Shown here one piece after another: positions 29,165 through 38,153 of a stretch of DNA of 64,000 nt (position 1 is the stretch's first letter; every line of letters begins with the position of its first letter). A program made the position numbers and the translations under genes. Below the pieces are notes generated by a model that saw only the letters and a list, made by a program, of their open reading frames with translations, searched no databases and had not been told where the DNA came from. The stretch is from Fervidobacterium pennivorans DSM 9078 (GTDB taxonomy: Bacteria; Thermotogota; Thermotogae; Thermotogales; Fervidobacteriaceae): NCBI RefSeq assembly GCF_000235405.2, contig NC_017095.1:707501-771500 (forward strand), read 5' to 3'.

Positions 29165-31060
29165 TTACGGAGAATACTTTCTTATAAAGATATCTTTCAT
29201 TCCCTGGTTTTCCCCTTCTAAATCTCCCCACGTTGTACCCACAACAATTATATTCTCTTTATCTAAAGCAACGCTTTGAGCTATGTCAGTTTCGGGTGTT
29301 CCAAATTGCTTTATCCAAACAGTTTTCCCAAATTGATCAAGTAATATTACGAACGCATCCTCGTATCCTTGATTTTTTCCCGCAAGATTCCCGGTTGTCC
29401 CTCCAACAATGAATATTTTTCCATCAGAGCTTAACACTATATCTAATGCACTATCTTGTCCCAGATATGATTCTGAAGAAGCGGAATAATTCGAATCTAA
29501 CTGAACCCCAAAAACTATTTTTCCATTTTTATCTAATTTTACTATAATAATGTCAATATCGCGTGTACTTTCCTTCTTAGTAAAGAGAGAACCATTTGTG
29601 TATCCGGCAATATAAATATTTCCCGCAGTATCTAAAGCTATTCCGTGAGGTTCATCTAACTTATCAGTCCCGAACTGAGAAATCCAGATGAGGTTGCCAA
29701 AGGTATCTAACTTAGCGACAATAATATCCTGGGAACCGTTACTCTTTTCCCCCAAGACTCCCCAAGTATAGCCTGCAATGTATATGTTTCCTTGAGAATC
29801 AACCGCTATGTTAAAGATTTCATCGTAATACTCAGTACCAATCTGCCTCTTCCACACTATATTTCCATCTGGATCAAATTTACAAACGTAAGCATCCTTT
29901 GCCCCTTTATTCACACCTTCTAAGTTTCCCCAAGTGTATCCTGCAACGTATATATTATCAAATTTATCAACTGCAACAGAATTGGCTACCTCAGAAGATT
30001 TTGTTCCAAATTGTGTTGTCCAAATAACATTTCCATCTTTATCATATTTTCGGATGTAGGCGTCGACTAAACCATAACTTTCTTTTCCCAGTGTTTTATA
30101 GGTGTAGCCTACAACTATTATGTTATCATTGCTGTCAACTGCGACACCGTAGGCTTCGTCGTAATAATCACTACCAAATTGTCTTCCCCAAATAAGATTT
30201 CCTTCGAAATCAAACTTTCTCAAAAAAACGTCTTTTACTCCCATTTTGTTACTATCCAGGTTTCCTTTAACCGAACCAGCAATGATTATATTGTTTTGAC
30301 TGTCTGTAGCTAAACCGCATACTTCATCTTCCGAATTACTTCCGAATTGTTTCGACCAAATGAGAGTACCCGACGGTAGTCTAACAACAACTTCCAAGTT
30401 AACTGTTTTTACTATGTTTCCGCCCGTGACTTTTAAAGTAATATTATAAACACCCACGTCTACGCTGTTATCTACTTTTACCGCAACTCTTTGAGTTACA
30501 CTTTCTTTTCCAACGCTGAACGATGATGGTGTCAGCGTTATTCCAGATGGTGCTTTTTGAAGTTCCAATTTAACTGATCCTGTAAATCCTCCAGAAGGTA
30601 CCACAGTCAAATTAAAAAACGAACTATTCCCTTGGGAAACAGTGATTTTAGAAGGGGACACAGAGACTGAAATACTCGGTTCAGGTGCTTTTGTCACCGT
30701 AAGTGAAATAGCTAATTTTTTTACAATATTACCGCTTGCTACTCTTAAAGTTAGCGAGTATTTTCCAGCAGAAACACTTTTTTCAACAGAAATGGTAATT
30801 GTCTGAGTTACGGTGCTTTTTTTTACACTGACAGTAGTTGGTTTCAAAGTTATTCCTTTTGGTGCATTAACAAGACTTAAAGTCACAGTACCGGTGAACT
30901 TATTTACAGGCGTTATAGTTAAACTTAAACTACCGCTTCCACCTTGTACAACCGAAAGAGTATTCGATTTTAGAGAAATATTAAAAGTTGGCGACTGTGG
31001 AAAAACAGCGACACTTAAACACAATATAAGTAACAACGTAAATATCAGTAATTGTTTCAT
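29165..31060 (-). CDS. Secreted beta-propeller (SBBP-repeat) protein with two Ig-like domains
   Basis: About 631 residues. Start at 31060 because GCGAGG precedes it at proper spacing. A signal peptide (LLIFTLLLILCLSVAVFPQS) is followed by two related ~95-residue Ig-like domains (SVVQGGSGSLSLTITP, TVSQGNSSFFNLTVVP). About seven SBBP repeats of ~55 residues follow (WSKQFGSNSEDEVCGLATDSQNN; GNIYIAGYTWG). It is probably a cell-surface or periplasmic protein. Ligand unknown. The Ig-like domain resembles the one in the PQQ-repeat lipoprotein at 40874. Confidence 0.82.
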   Translation of the reverse strand: MKQLLIFTLLLILCLSVAVFPQSPTFNISLKSNTLSVVQGGSGSLSLTITPVNKFTGTVTLSLVNAPKGITLKPTTVSVKKSTVTQTITISVEKSVSAGKYSLTLRVASGNIVKKLAISLTVTKAPEPSISVSVSPSKITVSQGNSSFFNLTVVPSGGFTGSVKLELQKAPSGITLTPSSFSVGKESVTQRVAVKVDNSVDVGVYNITLKVTGGNIVKTVNLEVVVRLPSGTLIWSKQFGSNSEDEVCGLATDSQNNIIIAGSVKGNLDSNKMGVKDVFLRKFDFEGNLIWGRQFGSDYYDEAYGVAVDSNDNIIVVGYTYKTLGKESYGLVDAYIRKYDKDGNVIWTTQFGTKSSEVANSVAVDKFDNIYVAGYTWGNLEGVNKGAKDAYVCKFDPDGNIVWKRQIGTEYYDEIFNIAVDSQGNIYIAGYTWGVLGEKSNGSQDIIVAKLDTFGNLIWISQFGTDKLDEPHGIALDTAGNIYIAGYTNGSLFTKKESTRDIDIIIVKLDKNGKIVFGVQLDSNYSASSESYLGQDSALDIVLSSDGKIFIVGGTTGNLAGKNQGYEDAFVILLDQFGKTVWIKQFGTPETDIAQSVALDKENIIVVGTTWGDLEGENQGMKDIFIRKYSP

Positions 31061-31181
31061 CTTTTTCATCCTCGCTTTGGCCATCGCTTTCGATAATATT
31101 ATACACTAAATTCTCCAAATTTTTACATCTTTCTTTGAACATGTCATAAAAAGATCTGTCATTTTTTTAACAATTCTATAC

Positions 31182-31210
31182 TTGACAAAACATTAGACTT
31201 AGTGTAAACT
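31182..31210 (+). promoter_or_regulatory. Promoter of the NADH oxidase gene
   Basis: TTGACA (31182-31187), 17-bp spacer, TAAACT (31205-31210). A strong AAGGAGG lies before the ATG at 31251. No clear operator is evident. Confidence 0.75.
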
Positions 31211-31250
31211 AATTATACATTGATAAAAAACTCACAAGGAGGTTCAAGGT

Positions 31251-32588
31251 ATGAAAATAGTTGTAATTGGTTGTACACATGCAGGAACTGCTTTTACAAA
31301 AACGGTCAAAGAACTTTATCCGGATGTTGAAGTGAAGATTTTTGAAAGGAATGACACCGTTTCTTTTCTGTCTTGCGGAATAGCTTTGCACATCCACGGA
31401 GTAGTTGAAGATGTGAATAAACTATTTTACGCTTCGGCTGATACTTTAAGGCAGTTGGGAGCGGATCCTTACATGAGAACAGAAGTCACTGCTGTTGACC
31501 TGGATTCAAAGAAAATAAAGTACAGAAAGCTCGATACTGGGGAAGAAGGAGAAGAGAGTTTTGACAAAATAATGATAACAACTGGTTCATGGCCGGTGAT
31601 ACCAAACGTACCGGGTGTCGACCTTGAAGGTATAAAACTCTCAAAGAATTTCTATCACGCAAAAGAAATAAAAGAGGCTTCAAAAAATGCAAAAAACATT
31701 GTTATAGTTGGTGCCGGACTTATAGGTGTAGAGCTGGCGGAGGCTTTCAGAGCAAATGGTAAAGAGGTTACCCTGATTGATCTTGAAAATAGAATACTTG
31801 CAAAATATTTGGACAAAGAATTCTCCGATGAAGTTGAAGATTTATTTGTTCAGAACGGTATCAAACTTGCACTTGGTGAAAGAGTTTTAGAGTTCAGCGG
31901 AAATGGAAAGGTTGAAAAGGTCGTAACTGACAAAAATGAGTATCCAGCAGATTTAGTGATACTTGCAACTGGATTTAGACCTGTTACGGAAATGTTTAAA
32001 GGCCAACTTGAGATGCTTCCTAACGGTGCGATAATTGTTGACAGTTCAATGCGAACAAGCAAAAAAGATGTTTTTGCAGCAGGAGATTGTGCGGCAGTCT
32101 ATTTCACACCTGCGGGTAGATACGAATACATTCCACTGGCTACAAATGCGGTCAGAATGGGGACAATCGCTGCAATCAATCTTTTCGAAGATAGAATTAA
32201 ATATCAGGGAACTCAAGGAACTTCAGGTGTTAAACTCTTTGGTTACAATATAGCAGCAACCGGCATTACTGAAAATTGGGCGAAAAGTTTAAAGTTAGAA
32301 GTTGATAACGTCACAATTACCGAAAGTACACGCCCTGAATTTATGCCAGTTTATAAACCTGTTACTTTGAAAATTGTGTACGATAAAAAATCTCACATTA
32401 TTCTGGGTGCACAGCTTATATCCGAAGAAGACGTGACAGAAGCCATCAACACTCTTTCAATAGTTATCTCGAAAAAGATGACTTTAGAAGAACTTGCATT
32501 TTCAGACTTCTTCTTCCAACCATATTTCAACAAACCCTGGAACTTTGTAAACACAACAGCACTCGCCGGTTTAAAAAAATATATTTAA
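31251..32588 (+). CDS. NADH oxidase / CoA-disulfide reductase family flavoprotein
   Basis: 445 residues. FAD-binding N-terminus VVIGCTHAGTAFTKTV; redox-active Cys in SFLSCGIAL; NAD motif IVIVGAGLIGVELAEAFRANG; second FAD motif DVFAAGDCAAVYF; dimerisation domain at the C-terminus. Related enzymes reduce oxygen to water or CoA disulfide, or act on polysulfide; the sequence alone does not decide. In an anaerobe it probably contributes to oxygen defence. Monocistronic, with its own promoter and terminator. Confidence 0.9.
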   Translation: MKIVVIGCTHAGTAFTKTVKELYPDVEVKIFERNDTVSFLSCGIALHIHGVVEDVNKLFYASADTLRQLGADPYMRTEVTAVDLDSKKIKYRKLDTGEEGEESFDKIMITTGSWPVIPNVPGVDLEGIKLSKNFYHAKEIKEASKNAKNIVIVGAGLIGVELAEAFRANGKEVTLIDLENRILAKYLDKEFSDEVEDLFVQNGIKLALGERVLEFSGNGKVEKVVTDKNEYPADLVILATGFRPVTEMFKGQLEMLPNGAIIVDSSMRTSKKDVFAAGDCAAVYFTPAGRYEYIPLATNAVRMGTIAAINLFEDRIKYQGTQGTSGVKLFGYNIAATGITENWAKSLKLEVDNVTITESTRPEFMPVYKPVTLKIVYDKKSHIILGAQLISEEDVTEAINTLSIVISKKMTLEELAFSDFFFQPYFNKPWNFVNTTALAGLKKYI

Positions 32589-32597
32589 CACAAATTC

Positions 32598-32629
32598 AGA
32601 AGGGCTTGGATAACCAAGCCCTTCTTTCA
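32598..32629. terminator. Bidirectional terminator, NADH oxidase / nrdD
   Basis: A 12-bp perfect stem, AGAAGGGCTTGG and CCAAGCCCTTCT, with an ATAA loop, between convergent genes. Confidence 0.92.
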
Positions 32630-34537
32630 CGAATTAACTGGATAAAATTTCCTATCTTTATACTCAATTTTTCTGTGTTTGTTAAACGAACTTATTGGGA
32701 CTAAATATCCTACGATGCGAATAAACTCGTCAACTTTGTTATTGCCGCAAGTTGGACACTTTTCACCGTAGAACGCATGACCGTGTTTGCAAACACTTAT
32801 CTTCGTGTTGAAAGCGAAATAAACAACTCCCATTTTTGCGATTAAGTTGAGTAAATTCCAAGACTGTTCTTCATCTTTGAAAGGAGAGTCTATATTAACG
32901 TGCAATATCGCTCCACCTGAAACCTTTTTGTCAAATCTTCCCGAGTATTTTATCCTATTGATCATATCGGAATCACTTGTCAATGGTAACCATTGATTTG
33001 AATAAACTTGATAATCAGTTCCGTAAAGAATCCTGTCTTTTTCAGCGAACGTTGCCGCAGCTTTTTCCGCTGGTATCTGCTCGACGTTAAAAGTAAAACC
33101 AAAAGCCTTTCTACCTTGTTTGTTAAGTTGACCTATTAAGTCCAATATCTCTTCTCCGAACATTTCGCCTTCAGGTGAATATTTAACACCGTCAGGACCG
33201 TATTCAACCATTCCTAGAATTTCAAGTGCTTCAAAAAATCCGTTTATACCAACCGTTCCGTATTGTCTGTTGAGGTCCATGAGACCCAGGTTGTAAAGTG
33301 GTAAAACTCCCTGTGAAATCCTGTCAGTTATTAAACTCCTTATCGCTGCTAAAACCTTTTGAACTAAAAGAACCTTTTCAGCTAATCTTTTCTTGAAATC
33401 TTCTTTACTTTTCGTTTCCAAGGCAATCCTTGGAAGGTTTATCGTTACAACTTTAAACGAGCCGATATTCAAATCGCTTCCACCTATCGAATTAACCATA
33501 CCTTTTAATTCCGGCTCTTCACCAAAAGCTGAAAATTTAATATCTTTTGTTGAACTTGTGAGCCTGCAGCAAGAAGCAACTGCATCGATGCTATCACTTA
33601 TGTAAAGATTCGTATCCTGCCACCTTAAATTTACTCGGTTTATAAACCTCGCGCTATCTTCATCAATAAACCTTCCATCTTTGTAAAGAAGTGATGCTGT
33701 AAGAACTGGGAATGTAAACATCTGTTTTTCACGTTCGCTGACTATCCACTCCCAATACCTCTTTTGAAGTTCTATTATCAACTCAGTATTTTCAACAATA
33801 CTCTCTCCGTTCGGATAAGTTTCATTTTCGAAGATAGCTCTGATATAGTTTCTATCAAGATAAGTAAAGTTCGTGTACGGTGATTGTGTCCCTCTGATAG
33901 GCTGGTTTATTGAGTAGGTGAATATCTGGAAATGTTGCTCCAAATACTCTTTTTCTCTTTCAACAGGAATTACTCCGCTTTCTAAGTCTTTTTTGTAAAA
34001 GTACGCAAGCCAAACGAAAAAGTCCGGAAGCCCCACGGCACCAGATTGCTGGTTCGAAGCAAACATTACAAATTGTATAACGTGCTGTATGTACGAAGAT
34101 AAATGTTTTGCAGGCGTTGATTTTATACTGTCAATAAAGAAAAGACCTTTTTCAACGATTGGTCTCAGAGAATAAGCGTAGCAGTAGGGAGCAAAAGCTG
34201 AATGGTGTGCATCGTGAAGATATATATCCCCGTACATCTGATATCTCAAAAAAGTTTTAGCGTCATCGATACCGAAGAGATTTTTCATTTTTTCATATAT
34301 CGCATAAATTGAATAAAGTTTTGTTATTGGTTTCGAAACTTCGTTGAAATACGTGTAAACGTTCGTGCTTCTAACGTTCGCGTTAACATCTATGCTCGAA
34401 TCAATAATGCCTTTGCTGAAGAAATGTTCAGTAAAAATAACCGGATCAAGTTGCCAAGTTAAGCCCTCAATTTCTCTGAAGGTCTCTGGAATCTTTTCGA
34501 ATTCTTCTATAAAATCATCAGAAAATCTCCAAAACAC
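32627..34537 (-). CDS. nrdD: Anaerobic ribonucleoside-triphosphate reductase (class III)
   Basis: 636 residues. It lacks an obvious long N-terminal ATP cone. Core motifs: MYGDIYLHDAHHSAFAPYC, SNQQSGAVGLPDFF, INQPIRGTQSPYTNFTYLD, SCCRLTSS. A zinc site follows (CKHGHAFYGEKCPTCGNN). The C-terminal glycyl-radical loop is RIVGYLVPISSFN. It reduces ribonucleoside triphosphates anaerobically once NrdG makes the glycyl radical. The GTG start has AAAGGGGG upstream and overlaps nrdG by 20 bp. Confidence 0.95.
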   Translation of the reverse strand: MFWRFSDDFIEEFEKIPETFREIEGLTWQLDPVIFTEHFFSKGIIDSSIDVNANVRSTNVYTYFNEVSKPITKLYSIYAIYEKMKNLFGIDDAKTFLRYQMYGDIYLHDAHHSAFAPYCYAYSLRPIVEKGLFFIDSIKSTPAKHLSSYIQHVIQFVMFASNQQSGAVGLPDFFVWLAYFYKKDLESGVIPVEREKEYLEQHFQIFTYSINQPIRGTQSPYTNFTYLDRNYIRAIFENETYPNGESIVENTELIIELQKRYWEWIVSEREKQMFTFPVLTASLLYKDGRFIDEDSARFINRVNLRWQDTNLYISDSIDAVASCCRLTSSTKDIKFSAFGEEPELKGMVNSIGGSDLNIGSFKVVTINLPRIALETKSKEDFKKRLAEKVLLVQKVLAAIRSLITDRISQGVLPLYNLGLMDLNRQYGTVGINGFFEALEILGMVEYGPDGVKYSPEGEMFGEEILDLIGQLNKQGRKAFGFTFNVEQIPAEKAAATFAEKDRILYGTDYQVYSNQWLPLTSDSDMINRIKYSGRFDKKVSGGAILHVNIDSPFKDEEQSWNLLNLIAKMGVVYFAFNTKISVCKHGHAFYGEKCPTCGNNKVDEFIRIVGYLVPISSFNKHRKIEYKDRKFYPVNS

Positions 34538-35054
34538 AGCATTTCCCCCTTTCGATTTCTAAAAGTTCTGAAAGTTCTTCTTTTGTTATGTAAAGCTGAT
34601 TTGACGATGCTGGAAATCCGCCTGTTTTCAAATTTATTTCAAAGCGTCCTAAGACGAATTCATCTACGTTTTCAATGTACTCAACTAATTCAACTAGATC
34701 TTTCGGTTCTCTCCAGCTGTAAAGAGTTGTGACAACTTTAGAACAGTACTTTTCTTTAAAGTATTTTGATAGCAGTCTGACGCATTCTCGGTTTCTTACC
34801 GAAAGCGGTTCTCCGCCTAAAAAAGTTAAGGATATTTTTTCGTATCCCGCCAGCAAAAATTGAACCTTTTCTTCGACTAAAGAAAGTATTTCATCATAGC
34901 GTTTCGAGAAAGATTCATCGAATTCCCAAGTATTCTGATTGTGGCACCCCACACACTTTGGGAAAGCGTCGCAACCTTGGAAGTATACACTGACGGAAGG
35001 ATAAACCGGATGGTCTTGGAAAAGCACCTTTACAGTATTGACTAAGAAATTCAT
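34518..35054 (-). CDS. nrdG: Anaerobic ribonucleotide reductase activating protein (radical SAM)
   Basis: About 178 residues. The cluster motif reads GCDAFPKCVGCHN, a C-x5-C-x2-C spacing rather than the classic C-x3-C-x2-C. TFLGGEPLS is the GGE SAM motif. It installs the glycyl radical on NrdD using SAM and a [4Fe-4S] cluster. ATG at 35054 is favoured over 35060 by Shine-Dalgarno spacing. It is co-transcribed with nrdD from a promoter carrying NrdR-type boxes. Confidence 0.93.
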   Translation of the reverse strand: MNFLVNTVKVLFQDHPVYPSVSVYFQGCDAFPKCVGCHNQNTWEFDESFSKRYDEILSLVEEKVQFLLAGYEKISLTFLGGEPLSVRNRECVRLLSKYFKEKYCSKVVTTLYSWREPKDLVELVEYIENVDEFVLGRFEINLKTGGFPASSNQLYITKEELSELLEIERGKCCVLEIF

Positions 35055-35093
35055 ACACATCCCCCTCTAAAGTGTCTTAAAACCTAAGAAATC

Positions 35094-35160
35094 ACAATAT
35101 ATAGTAATAACTTTAAAAATAGCACTATATATTGTATCACTTTTGTACGGAAAATGTCAA
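35094..35160 (-). promoter_or_regulatory. nrdG-nrdD promoter with two NrdR-type boxes
   Basis: On the minus strand TTGACA (35160-35155) and TACAAT (35136-35131) are 18 bp apart. Two AT-rich near-palindromes occur, ACAATATATAGT (35094-35105) and ACTATATATTGT (35124-35135). They are exactly 30 bp apart, three helical turns. This matches the paired NrdR boxes known upstream of ribonucleotide reductase genes. One box overlaps the -10, which suits repression. Confidence 0.78.
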
Positions 35161-35162
35161 GC

Positions 35163-35193
35163 AAAAAAAGCCATCTTAAAGATGGCTTTTTTT
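35163..35193 (-). terminator. Terminator downstream of cysE
   Basis: AAAAAAAGCCATC, loop, GATGGCTTTTTTT, symmetrical and able to work in both directions. It lies between the cysE stop and the nrd promoter. Confidence 0.92.
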
Positions 35194-35213
35194 GAAAAAT
35201 ATATTAGATTCCC

Positions 35214-35816
35214 TTAGGCACTTACTTCTTCAAACTCTTCAAAACCTCTTTGACAAACCTCATCACCGTCGCTTGCGTTTTTATCTATTGCCTTGGAGTT
35301 TAATATTATCTTCGCTGGTATTCCGACAGCGGTTGCGTTGTCTGGAACATCTTTCAAAACGACAGCGTTGGCACCAATTTTAACGTTGTTCCCAATTATT
35401 ATCGGTCCAAGCAGTTTTGCCCCTGCACCTATTACAACGTTATTACCGACGGTAGGATGCCTTTTACCCTTGTCTTTTCCTGTTCCACCTAAAGTAACAC
35501 CGTGATAAATAACCACGTTATTGCCAACTTCCGCAGTCTCCCCTATAACCACTCCCATACCGTGATCTATCAGTATTCTTTTTCCCAGCTTTGCACCCGG
35601 ATGTATCTCTATACCTGTAAAGAAACGAACAACTTGGGAAATCAATCTGGCAAGGAAATAAAATTTCTTGTTGTACAAGAAATACGCTATTCTGTGCCAA
35701 AGAACCGCGTGAAAACCTGGATAAAGCAAGAGAACTTCAAGAGCGCTTTTCGCAGCTGGATCGTTTTCCATAATAAAGTTTATCTCTTCTTTGAAATAAT
35801 TTAAAATCTTCCGCAT
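35214..35816 (-). CDS. cysE: Serine O-acetyltransferase
   Basis: 200 residues from the ATG at 35816 (GAGGTGA upstream). The N-terminal helical part ([33 protein letters not shown]) is followed by a hexapeptide-repeat left-handed helix ([52 protein letters not shown]). It makes O-acetylserine for cysteine synthesis. It follows cysK on the same strand, the enzyme using its product. Confidence 0.95.
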   Translation of the reverse strand: MRKILNYFKEEINFIMENDPAAKSALEVLLLYPGFHAVLWHRIAYFLYNKKFYFLARLISQVVRFFTGIEIHPGAKLGKRILIDHGMGVVIGETAEVGNNVVIYHGVTLGGTGKDKGKRHPTVGNNVVIGAGAKLLGPIIIGNNVKIGANAVVLKDVPDNATAVGIPAKIILNSKAIDKNASDGDEVCQRGFEEFEEVSA

Positions 35817-35826
35817 ATTAATCACC

Positions 35827-36741
35827 TCACACGTCAAAAACATTCATAGATAAATACTTGCTGCCTCCGTCAGGTAAAATAACGACAACTCTTTTACCTT
35901 TTCCAAGTTTTTCTGCAACTTTCAGTGCACCGACCATAGCCGCTCCAGAAGAAATACCCACGAACAATCCTTCTTCCTTCGCAAGTCTTCGAGTCATCTC
36001 GAAAGCTGATTCATCACTAACAGTTACGACTTCGTCAATAACATCTCTGTTGAGAATCTTTGGAATGAACCCGGGACCTATTCCTTGAATTTTGTGCGGA
36101 CTGTGTGTTCCACCTGACAGAAGCGCAGACTTTTCAGGCTCTACAGCGACTATCTTCACACCTGGTACCTTTTCTTTGAGAACTTCACCAACACCTGTTA
36201 TCGTTCCGCCAGTTCCAACCCCTGCTACAAAAGCATCGATCTTTCCGTCCATATCTCTGAGAATTTCTAGCGCTGTAGTTTCCCTATGTGCCAGCGGATT
36301 GTATTTATTTTCAAACTGCAGTGGCATAAAATACCCATTTTCTCGAGCAAGTTGCTCTGCTACACGAATAGCTCCGGTCATACCTTCACTTGCTGGAGTA
36401 AGTATAATCTCAGCTCCGTACGCCTTAAGAACTTGTCTTCTTTCAACGCTCATAGATTCGGGCATAACTATTATCAGCCTGTAACCTTTCGAAGCGCATA
36501 CAAGCGCTAGCCCAATACCCGTGTTTCCACTTGTCGGTTCGATAACAGTCCCACCAGGCTGCAACAAACCTTCTTTCTCAGCTCCTTCAATCATATAAAG
36601 AGCTATCCTGTCTTTGATACTACCACCTGGGTTAAAGTACTCAAGTTTTGCGTAAACTTCGGCACAGTTTTCACAAGTAAGTTTACTTATTTTCACAATT
36701 GGCGTATTTCCTATAGTTTCATAAATTCTCTCGAAAACCAT
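35827..36741 (-). CDS. cysK: Cysteine synthase A (O-acetylserine sulfhydrylase)
   Basis: 304 residues, PLP fold type [16 protein letters not shown] contains the PLP lysine; [19 protein letters not shown] and [18 protein letters not shown] bind substrate and phosphate. It forms cysteine from O-acetylserine and sulfide. It is first of a cysK-cysE operon. The minus-strand promoter is TTGTCA (36818-36813), 17 bp, TATAAT (36795-36790). Confidence 0.95.
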   Translation of the reverse strand: MVFERIYETIGNTPIVKISKLTCENCAEVYAKLEYFNPGGSIKDRIALYMIEGAEKEGLLQPGGTVIEPTSGNTGIGLALVCASKGYRLIIVMPESMSVERRQVLKAYGAEIILTPASEGMTGAIRVAEQLARENGYFMPLQFENKYNPLAHRETTALEILRDMDGKIDAFVAGVGTGGTITGVGEVLKEKVPGVKIVAVEPEKSALLSGGTHSPHKIQGIGPGFIPKILNRDVIDEVVTVSDESAFEMTRRLAKEEGLFVGISSGAAMVGALKVAEKLGKGKRVVVILPDGGSKYLSMNVFDV

Positions 36742-36789
36742 CTTAAATCCCCCTTTTAAGGTGTAACCTGACTTAGTCTATCCTAATTT

Positions 36790-36818
36790 ATTATACAGCA
36801 CAAATTTATTTTTGACAA
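36790..36818 (-). promoter_or_regulatory. cysK-cysE promoter
   Basis: Minus strand TTGTCA, 17-bp spacer, TATAAT, about 50 bases upstream of the cysK start. Confidence 0.7.
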
Positions 36819-36913
36819 TAGGATACGTTAAAAATATCTCAAAACAGTGAGTATATGAAAGATAATGGAACTTATTTTCTGAATTTACAAAAAAGCGGTC
36901 AAAATACAACTTG

Positions 36914-36956
36914 TTGTGAACTTTATCACAATAAGTTATTGTGCTAGAATTATAAT
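36914..36956 (+). promoter_or_regulatory. Rex-type operator and promoter of bcd-etfBA
   Basis: TTGTGAACTTTATCACAA (36914-36931) is a perfect TTGTGA-N6-TCACAA inverted repeat, the pattern bound by the NADH-sensing repressor Rex. A second perfect palindrome overlaps it, CACAATAAGTTATTGTG (36927-36943). The -10 TATAAT is at 36951-36956, so the sites cover the -35 region. Repression when NADH is low fits an NADH-consuming or acyl-CoA redox operon. Confidence 0.8.
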
Positions 36957-36999
36957 GTGAGAGTTGATTCAGTTTTTTCTTTGAATCGGGGTGAAAACT

Positions 37000-38142
37000 A
37001 TGGACTGGAATTTTACTAAAGAACAAGAGATGGTCAGAAAAATCGTGAGAGATTTCGCAGAAAAAGAGATAAAACGGTATGCGAAGGTTATCGACGAGAC
37101 TGAAGAGTTTCCTTGGGAAAATGTTAGAAAAATGGCGCAAGCGGAGATGTTTGGGATACCGTATCCGAAAGAATACGGTGGAGCTGGCGGAGATTACATA
37201 AGCTACATAATAACAGTTGAAGAGATTTCAAGAGCTTGTGCTTCGACGGGAGTTATCCTCTCAGCGCACACATCACTTGTGGGTTATCCACTCTATCAAT
37301 ACGGGACCGAGGAACAAAAAAGGAAGTATTTAATCCCCGTAAACAGAGGTGAAAAGCTTGGTGCATTTGCACTCACAGAACCGAACGCAGGTACAGATGC
37401 TGGAAATCAGCAGACGACTGCTGTTCTGAAAGGAGACCATTACGTTCTCAACGGTTCGAAAATATTTATAACCAACGGTGGAGTTGCGGATATCTATATC
37501 GTCTTTGCTATGACTGACAGATCAAAAGGGACGAAAGGAATAAGTGCGTTCATTGTTGAAAAAGGATTCCCAGGATTTTACATTGGTAAATACGAAAAAA
37601 AGATGGGAATTCGAGGTTCAAAAACGGCAGAACTTATCTTTGACGACTGTATAGTTCCAAAAGAAAACCTCCTCGGAAAAGAGGGAGACGGATTTAAGAT
37701 AGCGATGTCGACACTCGATGGTGGAAGAATTGGAATAGCTGCTCAAGCTCTCGGAATAGCTCAAGCTGCTTTGGATGAAATTTTGAAATACGTAAAAGAA
37801 AGGCAGCAATTCGGAAGGCCAATAGGAAAATTCCAAGGACTCCAATGGTACATCGCTGAAATTGCAACAAAAGTCCAGGCTGCAAGGCATTTAGTCTACA
37901 ACGCAGCGTGGCGGAAACAGAACAATTTGCCTTATTCAATGGAAGCTTCTATGGCAAAATTGTTTGCTTCGGAAACAGCTATGGAAGTTACAGTTAAGGC
38001 TGTTCAAATATTCGGTGGCTACGGCTATACAAAAGACTCAACGGTCGAAAGACTTATGAGAGATGCCAAGATAACAGAAATCTACGAAGGTACTTCCGAA
38101 GTTCAAAAGATGGTTATATCAGCTAACCTTTTAAAGATCTGA
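37000..38142 (+). CDS. bcd: Acyl-CoA dehydrogenase (butyryl-CoA dehydrogenase type)
   Basis: 380 residues from the ATG at 37000 (GGGGTGA upstream). Signatures: LGAFALTEPNAGTDAGNQQTTA, FITNGGVADIYIVFA, MGIRGSKTAELIFDD, and the catalytic region IYEGTSEVQKMVI with Glu. An FAD enzyme of acyl-CoA redox metabolism. It is followed by etfB and etfA, its electron carrier, under a Rex-type operator, typical of anaerobic butyryl-CoA dehydrogenase-Etf operons. The acyl chain specificity is not certain. Confidence 0.92.
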   Translation: MDWNFTKEQEMVRKIVRDFAEKEIKRYAKVIDETEEFPWENVRKMAQAEMFGIPYPKEYGGAGGDYISYIITVEEISRACASTGVILSAHTSLVGYPLYQYGTEEQKRKYLIPVNRGEKLGAFALTEPNAGTDAGNQQTTAVLKGDHYVLNGSKIFITNGGVADIYIVFAMTDRSKGTKGISAFIVEKGFPGFYIGKYEKKMGIRGSKTAELIFDDCIVPKENLLGKEGDGFKIAMSTLDGGRIGIAAQALGIAQAALDEILKYVKERQQFGRPIGKFQGLQWYIAEIATKVQAARHLVYNAAWRKQNNLPYSMEASMAKLFASETAMEVTVKAVQIFGGYGYTKDSTVERLMRDAKITEIYEGTSEVQKMVISANLLKI

Positions 38143-38153
38143 GGTGATAAGCT

